This document shows positions 15,001 through 28,176 of a DNA stretch of 64,000 bases, one piece after another; the stretch's first letter is position 1; each line of letters begins with the position of its first letter. Both the position numbers and the translations under genes were made by a program. The stretch lies in contig CM032228.1 of the NCBI GenBank assembly GCA_019009955.1, positions 228,140,001 through 228,204,000 on the forward strand. Direction: 5' to 3'. The notes under the pieces were generated by a model. That model had not been told where the DNA came from. It saw only the letters and a program-made list of their open reading frames with translations, and made no database searches. The DNA is from Riptortus pedestris. Taxonomy: Eukaryota > Arthropoda > Insecta > Hemiptera > Alydidae.

Positions 15001-18000
15001 TGACAATTGTATCTCAACAAACTTAGATTCTTTGGATATACCTTGATTATATAGCTTAACCTAACATTACAGTCATTTACACTACCCCAAGCGTAAGTCA
15101 AAACTGAGCAGTGAGGAAGTGCAGAGTTAAGTAATATAATTCACTAAATGCTGCTATGGGTAATTGGGATGGGTTATCTATCACCCTTTTACAACTAATG
15201 AAGAGCTAAGGATTATTTAATTTGATCATCAATAAATAAATTCCTATTACCCACACAGGATGTGAACACAAAACTGGGTTTACCAAGTGCACTCAAACCA
15301 ACACCGCAACTTACACGGCCAAACTGAACCCCAGCAATATGATTACTATGTGTATAATATATAACATATGTCTGTTATGATGATTACTATTGTATAACCT
15401 ATTATAACAAACATTATCATAGCATTTTTAGGAAAGACACTCGAGGAAAGCTATCAAATCAGGATAAATAAGAGTTAATCTCAGACTGAACAAAATATTG
15501 AAGCCTATTATTTTTAAACCTTCTGATTTTACAATTGTTATACATCATCATATATCACATTGATACATATAATCATAAAATATTCAATGTTTATCAGTAT
15601 CATCATCATCATAACTATTATTATTATAGATTTTATTTTTAAAAATCTAAGTAGAATACTCTGTTTAGGAAATAATCTTTAAGTACTAAAAACTTGTTTA
15701 TAAGCATAAAGTATTTTTTATTTCCCACATTAAGGTGAAAAGTAGTACTTTAATTGTATATGATGAAAAAAGGATATGATTCAACACAATTTTTTATTTC
15801 AATAAATCTAGGTGAATTTTGATTTACCTATATGTTAAAATATAAAATCCTCAATATCCTAGGTATGATTAACTTTATTGGGAGGGGGGGGGGAATTGAG
15901 CCTAAAAAAATTATGTTTTAAATGCTTTTTGACAAAGCAATGGTTTGTTTTTCAAAATATATTCTACAGAATGACTTCCAACTTCTGGTCACCTCCTCAT
16001 AGTTCCCAATATTACAACTAACAGACTTAACTAAATTATTATTATTTATTAACATCAACTTTTTGTAACTAAGGCTAGTTGGGACGGGTTATCTACAAGT
16101 TACCACCCTTTTTTAGCCAGGGCGGTACTAAGGATTATATTTAATGAATTCCGTCACTAAATAAATTCCTTTGTTCTAAGCGTGAATCGAACTCGCCACT
16201 CTAGGATTACCATGTGAGATTAAAGGCAACACTTTAACTCACATGGCTAACCTGAGCCCCTAACTAAATTATATTTATTGTTAATGGAATCATAGATATT
16301 TTAAGTTAATACAATTGTGATATGTTGACAAGTAACACTACTAGAATCCAGAAAGGAATTTTAAGGTGATTTTGTCATTTGACTGAACTTAATAGCATAT
16401 TTTCCAGAGGAAATGTTCTATGACTAACAACAACTAACCAAATTGTAGGTCCTTTCAACAATAAAAACATTTAATATTGTGTGTTTTAGTAAAAGAATAA
16501 ATAGTTTATACAACCATTAAAATAATACTGAACATAATTTTACCCTGAGACAAGTCTGAAGTTAGTATACTGCCCTCATATTTATGTATAACTTCTATTT
16601 CAGCTGTAAGAAGATTGGCCAAATGGATAAGAACTCCTCTCAATGCAAGGTATTGCTTCCAGGGAGATTCTTGAAGAAGGGTTTGGTATAATGCTAAATA
16701 TTCTGCAGCACTTTCACCAGCGGTACCAAGCTCACTTAAAAACTTAGTTAATAAATCTAAAACCTGAAAACAAAATAACAAAAATAAATATCATGCAGAG
16801 CTTACATTCTTCAAAGTATTCGTGAATTTTAGTGGGAAATGTTTCCAAGCTATTTTTAATTCAGACACAAGGTCGAAATAAGTGGGGTCTTCTCTGTTTA
16901 ATGTCTACTGGTTGCGTCAATAGGAAAAAACTTGGTCTAAGTACAACCAAAATTAGTTCTATTTAATTGATAAGTGTGATATTTTGACACTATCAGAATA
17001 GATTCATCCATATAAATAGTCACTCAATGGTCTAAAATGTGCTATATTTTAACTTTAAAGGTTTTACAGTATATGTTCTTAGAAAAATGAATCTAGACTA
17101 CAGCATTATATTTAGTGAGCATTCTAATGATATAAACAAAAATAGGCAGTTGAAGGGAAGTGGACAACAGCAAAAATAAAAAAGAAAAGATTTGAATCAT
17201 TGCTAAATTCAATTGATAATTTCAAGTGTGATTTGAGAAAATTTTAATTTTTCACAAGATATATTTTTTTAATAAAAATGTTGATAAGAAGCAAGCTTTT
17301 TATAGCTAGAGTCACTCTTTATAAACTCTCTGAAATATACTTCTGGAGCAACGAGAACATGTACAATGAAAGATTAACATAAAGCTTAATATTAAAAGTA
17401 AGTAAAACTTTAATAAATATAATGCACAATGCAAAAAATAGTTGGGGCATTCATGCTACTTGTGTTATATGCTACCCATGTTACATGAATTTTAACTAGG
17501 CAACTCCACTGCTATTCCAATGTGCTAGTGTTATAGTAAGTTTATTGTTTTTTTTTTGTTCTTGGAATTATGATTTCTTTAAAAAAATAAAAATACTTAT
17601 CAACATATGCAGAAACAAAACAACCTAAATATTATAACAAAATAATCCACAGACAAACATGAGTTTTATTTTGACTTCAATGATTAATTTGATTTCAATG
17701 TATGACAGAGTAGAGCACAAAATGTCAGGCCCTAGGCTGTACTAGAATAGAGTTGCTATATGGCTTGACGTAACATGTAAATTACTAGAGTAAAGGTCAC
17801 GTACACCACTTAGAAGATATTGCATGGGCACCCCAATTCTAAGATTAAAATTAAAAAGGTCGTGAAAAGGAAAAAGTATAAAATAACTGACCTCTCTCCT
17901 TCTATTTGGTTCTACACAAAGGCACTCGAGCATGTTGCAAATGACCTGCCTAGCAAGCCTGGAACTAGGATTAAACATAACTCTTCTTAGCCAGGCTGTA

Positions 18001-19551
18001 TCAGTCAGTCTCATGGGCTTCACACATTTCTCTCTCCATTTCCGTGCATACTTTTCTTCCAAGAATCTTGTATGAACTTCAATCTGCAACAATGAAATAA
18101 TGTTATTATTGTTAATCTGAATAAAAATAAAATGTTCAAGTGAACTAAAAAATCCTGAGTCTAAACCGATTAAGGAATACAACTTATTATCACATAACTT
18201 CCTCCAATATCTTTCTTGTACTGTTTCTAATATTTAAAAAAAAATTTCTGATAAGTAATAATATAGCTCCACTAGGATTATATACAAAGGACTACACTTA
18301 GGTTCGCTCCAAAAAATAATATAAAAATAAAGACTTATGATATACAAAAATACCTTAGATTGAAGTTTTGAAGGTGTAGTGGGATCTGAAGAAACAGAAG
18401 GCATTTTCTTCCTCCAGGCTCCATACGAATGTCTTTCATCTCCTTTCAACCACTTTTGCACATCAAGTCTAACCGTCCCACTTGGTCGAATGCTTGCTAT
18501 TGCATCTAACGTCTTTTCCTAAAAATTTGATTACATTACAATCGAAATATATATAATACAAATTGTTCATTGTGAGAAGTTGGGTTTCAACACTACAACA
18601 AGGGATATTTATTTTCTTAAATACCTAATGATTTGATCTGACTTTGTATTTGGCTAGAAATGTCCATGATGAATTCATAATACATTTATATCCATAAATC
18701 ACATTAAACTAATGTATCATGAAATGTGCTAAATGTTAAACAATACATGATTATAACGAATTTATTTTACATTTAGTTAAGGAAAATACTTATTATTATT
18801 CAAATAACATTACCTTATACTTTTTCGAAACTGGTTGATCTGGTTTCACCAGGCCTTGAAGAATTTTAAGGCAAGGCAATGTTATAGAATCCATAATTAC
18901 AGGAGATTTTCCTTCAGCACAAGACATTAAAAATAACTGCATCACACATCTAAAATTGAAGAATGTTTTAAAAATCAAAACTAGGCTTACAAAAAAGGAA
19001 AGAAAAAAACAATAACAAAATTCCGTATCATAAAAATTGATGATAAATTATTAGCCAAATTTATGCTGTGTTCCTTACAGGAAACTGATTTATTCCATTA
19101 CATTTATAAAAAAAGTCCGTCACGCAGGGGCTGTGTAAACTAAGCAGATTTCCCACATGAAGTTATACAATAGAGAAATCTCCATACGAGAGCCGAACAG
19201 TTGTGGCAAAGGGCCGAAATAGCTATTGGAGGAAAACAGTCATCTGTTATCGGCCCAAATTTAATAAAAATGCAAATACCTCGGTTAATATACAGTTAAT
19301 AAAATAAATGTATAGAACAATATTTATAGTAAATTTAATTTGCAATAAAATTAGTTCTATACAATTTTTTGATCCGACATATGGTAACGGAGATATTTCG
19401 AATTTTCGAAAATGCCCCCTCTAAACCCCCCCCTCTCCCACTGGTCCAATTTCAGCCATTATCAAACTTGATCTGTCTTTTTGCATAAAACACTTAAATA
19501 TCGAGTTTGGTAATGATCAAACAAAAATTGCGACCGCTAGAGCATTAACAG

Positions 19552-19589
<38 letters not shown>

Positions 19590-20297
19590 TGGAACGGACC
19601 TCATTTTCGTCATCTCCTGGATAGGATCGATGGACATTTGAAGAAAATTTTCAAAAATCGCATCACGAGTACAACCTCAATAGCTGATTTCCCTTAAGGG
19701 AAATCTGCTGAAACCAGTCACCTTTCTATAGAGGTTTTAACATGTAAAGTCCGTCACGCAGGGGGTGCGCAAACTAAGCAGATTTCCCACGTGATGTTTT
19801 ACTATAGAGAAATTTGCCTAATAACAACTGTAGTAGTAAGAAACCTCTAAACCTAAAACATTATTTAGGGCGTAGTAACCCAGTAGTTTCTAGCCCCAAA
19901 AAACAGTTAACCTAACCTCTAAACCTATTCATGAGGGACGAATAGTTATGGAAACGGCCACCAGAGCTCTCGGCGGAAAGTCCGAACATAGCCTACTGGC
20001 AACCACACGCAGAATACAAATGCAAATATCTCGGTTAATATTCAAGATACAGAAAAAATGTATAGAACAATATTTATAGTAAATTTAATTTGCAATAAGA
20101 TTTATTCTATACAATTTTTCGATCCGACGCATAATAACAGAGATATTTTGAATTTTCAAAATATCCTCTAAACCCCCCCCCTCCCACTGGTCCGATTTCA
20201 GCCATTAACGAACTTGATCTTCCTTTTTACATTAAACGATTAAATTCCGAGTTTGGTAACGATCAAACAAAAATTGCGACCGCTAGAGCGTTAACAG

Positions 20298-20347
<50 letters not shown>

Positions 20348-22128
20348 GAACGGACCTCATTTTTGTCATCTCCTGGGTAGGATCGATGGACATTTGAAGA
20401 AATTTTTCGAAACTCGCGTCATGAGTACGACCTCAATAGCTGATTTCCCTTAAGGGAAATCTGCTAAAATGTAAGTAGAGAGACAAATAACTAACCAAAT
20501 ACCCACTAGTACAGCTACCCTCATTTCCTAATATTTAACTCATAACTGCCTAAGGTATATCCAGAGATATATTTTCCATATACTTGTTCTGAGATCATGT
20601 GAAAAAGAATAATTAAATTTATAATGCCCCTGTTTCAATGTCAAACTTGTTTTCTGTGGCAAATAGCAATTTTTATTGTGTAAATACTGTATGGAATATA
20701 AGTTGTTTAAAAAATAGTCTTACAGTATAAACAACTTCAATAGGAACAATAAATTCTATTTAAAAACAATTCATGGAAACATGATGCTAAGGCTAGTTCA
20801 GAAGAAAGTACTTATCACTGATAAACGATTTTTTTTAGATGAGTCCATCACCAGATCAATTCCCAGTTGAGAGTACACCAAAATATGTGAAGATTAATGC
20901 TGCAAGTTATCCCACAATAGGAAAAATAAATACTTTTGCTTTTGATATCTTGAATTTTCAAAATTCCCTTTCTCTACACAACCCCCCCCCCTCTAATCCA
21001 ATTTAGCATTTAACTTAATCTTTAGTTTTGCATAAAATGTTAAAATATCAAGTTTACAAATGATCAAACAAAAATAGCGATGCTGGAGCGGTCACAGACA
21101 AGTATGAATGTGTAAATATACTTAATTTTGAACAGACCTACATAGGATAGAAGAACATTTGAAATTTGTTGAAAATTACGTTATGATGAATACAGGGCTC
21201 AATAGCTCATTTTTCCTGAAGGGAAATCTGCTAAAAAAATGAACTTTAATAATAAATCATTTACACATTGTCTTAAAAAATAATGCATTTTGACAGATTG
21301 GCATTTCATCTTTATTGGTTTACACAATTATGGGAATGTCTATTATTCTAAACCCATGTTTTAACTTTTTTTTGGTCACATATATATTTCGTCTATAGAT
21401 CTAATAAAACAGCTCCTTCCTTTTTTTCAGATCAGATTGTAATTATAATAATGATTAAAGAGGTTTTATCTATGTCAACTGTAATGTATACCTGTTCTCT
21501 ACTGCATTATAATGTGATCTTCCAATGTTAATACCTTCCAGCATGAGATAAAACCTAATAAGGTGCACACCAGTAGTTTTGCATAATGACACGGAACAGT
21601 TAATTGAGTTGACAATGGACAGTGGCAGTGTCGTGAATGATACAAAAGTCCGTAACGCAGGGGCTGCGTAAACTAAGCAGATTTCCCACGTGAAGTTTTA
21701 CAATAGAGAAATCTGCTTAAATAACAACAGTAATAGTAAGGAATCTCTAAACCTATTCACGAGGGACGAATAGTTACCGAAACGGCCTGCACTAGTTATT
21801 GGCGGAGAGTCCCGAACATAGCCGACTCCTGCTGACCACATAAGTGCATACAAATGCAAATATCTCGGTTAGTATTCAAGATACAGAATAAATGTATAGA
21901 ACAATATTTATAGTAAATTTAATTTGCAATAAGATTGATTCTATACAATTTTTCAATCCGACACATAATAATGGAGATATTTCAAATTTTCAAAAATCCC
22001 CCCTCTAAACCCCCCCCCTCCCACTGGTCCGATTTCAGCCATTAACGAACTTGATCTTTCTTGTTACGTAAAACGCTTAAATATGAAGTTTGCTAATGAT
22101 CAAACAAAAATTGCGATCGCTAGAGCAG

Positions 22129-22192
<64 letters not shown>

Positions 22193-25100
22193 GTACGGAC
22201 TCTCCTGGGTAGGATCGATGGACATTTGAGGAAATTTTTCAAAACTCACGTCATGAGTACAACCTCAATAGCTGATTTCCCTTAAGGGAAATCTGCTAAA
22301 ACTATACCAGAGCTGAAGAGTTCAAACATAGGGGTCCATAAATAAATTTTTTAGTTAGCTGTTGGGTTGCTGAGCTTAAGGTTGGATTACTATTCTGTAT
22401 TTGTTTAGTCTAACTGAAGAAATAAAATCATGGATATTATCCACTGTCATAGTAATTAAGAGATTGGCTTGGCACCTATAGGAATGGAACCCAAATGTGT
22501 AAATTTAGATATAAATTAAAAATGCATACCGTAACTTATGCTCCCAACAAGAATCTTCTTTTTGAACAAGAGATGCAAGGAGATTCATTTCTGTTTCTGG
22601 TCTCACAGCAATAGAGAGCTCTGATACTGCTAAATGGCCACGCAGAGTGAGGGCTATCCTTTCCATAAGTATTGAACAAATTTCTTTGGTTGCCTTTTCA
22701 TTATCAGCTGTTACTAAGCATATCAGCTGCCTCACATCTTCTTGTACCTGTTCACAAATAATATATGCTCTTAGGTGAATTCACTCAAATATGCAACATT
22801 ACAGAAATAAAGATAATCATTTTGGCTTTAGATTAATAAAAAAGTGTCAGTGATTACTAAACTGGATTTCTTAAGAGTACAGTTCATGCACACAAATGTG
22901 AGACTATTAAATGACAGGATATGGAGAACTTGACAATAGAACTGCCTCAATTTGACAGGTAACTGGAAGGTGTTTCAACTGTCCAAGTAATTTCAATAAA
23001 CATTTGTTACCACAGTTTCTTAATTTCTTCATCAGAAAAAAAAAAAACCTTTTTACATAAATTTTGAGCACTCAACTGTTCACTTCAAAAGCATAAAGTA
23101 TATTGACTAAATATTCAAGGGTAAATTGGAGGTAATGACAAAGGCTACTTGAGATTGAAAAAGGGACAGAGGTGTACAGGGAGTCCCAGTATAGGGAAGC
23201 TAATAGTGAATGCTTATCCAATCTATCTTTAGCAATGAAGGACACTGTAACTTCTATAAAACATCACCAGAAGAAAAAATAATATTAATAATAGTTTGTA
23301 GGGATCCATCACTATACATGGTAGACTATTATATCAGTCCATCACACATGGGGCACATCTCCAACGAACTGATATATCAGCCAATATTGTTAAAATGAGT
23401 GATTTTCATTATGAAGATTTAATACCAAGTTACAATTTATTTCTTTTACCATGACAACCACAGAAAGAATTCATTTGTTAAGACAAGTCACACAAAGAAT
23501 TTCATAAATAATTATTATAAAATGAAACGAAATTAAGATAACAAATACGATTAATCTCATATTCGAAGAATATAATTATTAGAAGATAATTTTAATAAAG
23601 GTCAACAAGTAAGCAGGAAAATCGTTGAAATATTTACCTGAGCTGAACCTCGCCGAAGATTGTGTTCAACAAGTTCTTGGATAAGGCCATGGTTGCAGAG
23701 AAGCTGCCGAGACTTGCTATTTATAGCTAGTGCTCTCAGCAGAATCAAACAGTGCTCTGTAGCTGAAAGAGCACAACCATAGCACTTGGTTTGAACTGGC
23801 TCAGTTGATATTGGTAAGTCTTGAGTGGGAATACAGTAACCAGAAGGTGTCAAGCCGCTAGCTTCCAGCTGACTCCTGTCATAAGCAACTAATTTGCTAC
23901 GGCAAGCCAGGACTTTCTGAAAAATGTAAAAAAAAAAAAAAACTCTAAACAAGAATATAAGAGTGAAAGTTTTAGAAAATATATGTAACTCAATAACATA
24001 CAAAGGGCTCAAGAGAATTAGACAAGATTCAGGGAAGAGATAACACAAGTGGATAAAATAAAAGGTTACTTTTGTTCAACGATTCATTCCCTTTAAATTA
24101 GATGTTTGTACAATTAAGATTATATCCTTATGGAGATTTGTTTAGTTTTATTTATACATATCACCTAGAGGTTAGTTTAGTAAAATTGATAAAGACTACC
24201 AAACTACACTGTCCTCTTTTTACCGAATGAATTCTTTTTAATTACAAAAATTTCTGGTTTTCGGATTTCAACGTAATTATTCATTCTGACCTTCCTTGAA
24301 CCAATTTTGACTAGTTTTGGCATGACATAATATTCATCTCTCTAACTCTAAAATACTAGCCTTTAGAATGTTGAAATTTCATATTTGGGATTGTTGTAAC
24401 GTTTAGTTGTGCACCTCTCTTCTTCATCAAAATCAACTATGGGGGAGGGGAATTTAGATGAGGCCAAAAATAAAAAATATCTAATTTCTTCATATTATTA
24501 CAGATACAATAAAATTTGGATAGGACTTTTTTTATTTATCATAAAAATATCGACAAATTATGTTGTCTGAAGTCTTTTGATCTGATGCATTGGAACAGAG
24601 AGGTATCAAATATCATTTTCAAATGAAGTGGAACCAAATGTTTTGTTTATTCAATTTAATAGGAGTAGAAGGAAGCCATATGGTGCACACTTCAGTTTTT
24701 ATTTTTCCATTCAGTCTATTCGAAGCTTATAGTATCATCAAACTTGTTATTCTAATTTATTTCATTGTAACTCTATCTCTCAAAAATGTTCAGAAGGATT
24801 TCTATAAAATTTTATATTTGTCTGCCATGTCCTTAGTTTTAACTTAGGCCCTTAATCAGGGTGCAAAAGAAAAAAAAAATTAAGAATTCAAATAGCTTTG
24901 AAAAAGTTGTTTGAAGTATGATTTTTACAACTTTGGCTTTAGATTTCTACTAGCCAAAGGTTATGAGCCCCACAAGTATGGCTGAATTGAATGACATATT
25001 TTGGGAATTCACTTTAAATGGCCTAATATCTGGTTACAATCTCTCACTTAACTGGTATTAAAATGGAGACACTAATATAAGTAAAACATTTAAAATACTG

Positions 25101-28100
25101 AGAAAGGAAGAGTAAAAGTTGCTGCATAGTGAAGCCTTGTAAAAATAATACAATCATTTTCTGAGTTGGTATTCTGGCAGGTGGAAGTGACTTCTAATGT
25201 AGGTAGGATGAAATAATGTAGGCTACGCTTCCACTATAATTATAGTGGAAGCGTAGCCTACATTATTTCATCCTACCTACAATACAATCATTGCAGTCTC
25301 TAAAGATTTCCCGACGTAAGCCGGGTACCAAAGCCAGTTATTCATATATTCGTTATGAAAATAATTAACTGAACTATATTAGAGCTCTAATGCAATATTT
25401 AAATTTTGATGGGAACCACTTTTTATTTTTTTTATTATTCTTTTTTAACCTGCCAACAATTAATTAATTTTTTTCATATAACCCTATTAAAGTTAAATTT
25501 ATTTTTATATGGAACACACAATATTCCAATTATTAATTTAAAATAATTAAACTCATCACCAATGTTAATCCCTAATATAACTGCCACAGCTATGGAAATA
25601 ATGTATAACAAAAAATATAAAATATACAACAAATAGTACTACAATTATTTAATATAAAAAACTCAGAATACCTGTATAATACGACTCAAATCCTCAAACG
25701 AAGTCTTGCAATCAGTACAATAACGTTGAGCAAGAAGCTGTATGGCCCGATTCACCATTGTACTGCTACTAGTTGAAACTGTACCTGAGCTACTATTGTT
25801 AGTTGTGGCATTATTAGAAGCATTAGCTTGGACTTCTTCTACTCCCCGGTCAGCTTTTTGATCTGTTATTTTTAAAAGTAACATCTGGAAAAAAAAAAAT
25901 AAGTTATAAGAGCAATGAAATATAAATACTGTGTGAAAAAAGTGGAAAGAGAAATGATGCATACCTCAAGTGTTGGTTTGTTTCCGCTAAGCTGTTTATA
26001 AACCCTATCTGCTTTTTCCAAATGAGAATTTATAGCAGCAATAGTTTTTTTACGATCCTCATCATTTTCAATAGGGTCTACAGCACAACACTGCCTTCCG
26101 GTAATTGTGAAGTCAAATTTTGCATATTTACAAAAGCCACAAGCATGACACAAAAATGGATCCTTTTCATCATAATTAATAGCCCTGAAAAGAAATGAAT
26201 CCAATAAAAAAAAAAGCTCAAAAATATGAAAGATAATAAAATAAATTCATCATTCATTGTTCGAAGATATGGGTTTTTATAAGGTAGATGTGGACCACTG
26301 GAAAATACAGATAATATAATAAACAAAGAACAGTGATGAAGCTCAAATTTCTATCATGTTTAGATCAAAATACATTTTAATGTATATTAACATTTATAAT
26401 GTTATAAATGTTATTATGCATTTATTTAACAACCAGCTTATATTACTCAAATTAAACAGAACTGTCTAAGAGATATAAATAAGAGTTTGTTATTATTTCT
26501 TTACTTTAGGACTCAGGTAACCAATCTCAATGTTGTCAGATAATCTGTTTTTAACTTTTCACATACGAATTCTCACACAAGTAAAAAAACAACATTATAA
26601 ATATATTTGGAGCTCCAGAGGATCAGAAGCAAAAATCAAACTAACGGATTTTTATTCCGAACCTGACCACTAGGATGTGGCCAAATAGAAAGGTTAAAAG
26701 CTCGGTAGCCGCCAAGAAATAATAAAGATGAACTTTAATTTCAATGGAGCAACACTACTCCATAATATAATGCATCTTAATTTTTTTTCTCTCTTTAGCA
26801 GCTCCAAATAGTTTGCTAAATAATTTTGTTTTCCAAATCATTAGAGCTTTCGTGGGTGTGCTGAGAAATAGAATTCACATGCGTAAAGCCAAAAGCAGAG
26901 TCTCTCTTTGAGGTAGGAGCAAACCTACTCTATCGGAATTAAAGAACCCCTAGATAGAGAGGGGGGGGGTAGAGAAAATGCAAAGAATGGGAAGCTGGCA
27001 ATTTGAAATTGATGAAATTTAGCAGATCCTTGATGAGTGGTAGATGGCGGCAGAAGAATTATAGTGTCACACAGTAAGTATGCATAATTTACCATATACT
27101 TCTCTTTCAAAAGTATTCAGTAATATTTAATTGGTGTGCATTAAATTTTTATTATCTTTAATAAAACATGAATAAATAAAAAACTTCCATACAAATCAAA
27201 ACCAAACTTGATGAACAACATGTTATTTAAGTAGTCTGACTGAGGACTGGCTGAATGATTAACAAGGTGTCCTGGTACAAGGTCTCCTGTCAAGAGTATC
27301 TGAGATATGGCTGATCTTAATCTTTTGCAACGTCGCCCTTTATAGCCTGAGCCGATGTCGCACTTTGCCCCCGCTGATCGAAATGTGTATTTAACGGGAA
27401 ATTATTATCAAAATTCATCTGTAATATTAATTAGTGTATCGACTTTACTCGTAAGAGCTGTGAATGTTATTATAAAAATCCATCGGCGTTATCTTAAAAT
27501 ACGAGAGCACATGGCGACTTAACTCCAAATTAGATAAAACTCTTATTAGCAGGTAAAACAGGTAGACACTTAAGTATTCATAAATAATAATCTTAATGTG
27601 TTTTGTGCTGGCATTATTCAGAATATAAAATATGTGATAATTTGTGATGGGTTTATGTAATGCAATGTCAGATTCATTACACACATTTACATTTTATGAT
27701 CTATATAAAACATGAATAAATAAAAAACTTCCATAAGAATCAAAACCAACATTGATGAACCTTTTACTTTTAGCTGTTTTTCTTTTATAATTTAAAACGT
27801 TAAGCCTACTACTGACCTGCACTTATGACACTGGAAAACATTCTCTCCACAATTAGCACAGACACCTGGGTTGGCTGGTACAGAAGAACTGCACCTTGGA
27901 CACTGAAGGGTCTCTGATGATGCTTGAAGGTTTTCATAAAAGTCTGCATATTCAATCATAAGATTGCACGCAACAATTGGGAGAGGAAATTCAACTTTCA
28001 CTTCAGTTTGGCCAGATGCAAGATTTACTTTCTTAGCTTTGTGCCACATTGCTGAAAGAGTTCACATAACATTAGAAGAAACTAATGTCAATAAGAATAA

Positions 28101-28133
28101 ACAATATGTCTTAAAATAAAATATTGCTTAACT

Positions 28134-28176
<43 letters not shown>

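Noticed and set aside
19107..22300. A CRISPR-like or satellite array from the four similar blocks
   Set aside because: Units are 300-720 bp, differ in length, have transposon-like ends and recur elsewhere in the window; this is eukaryotic intron DNA.
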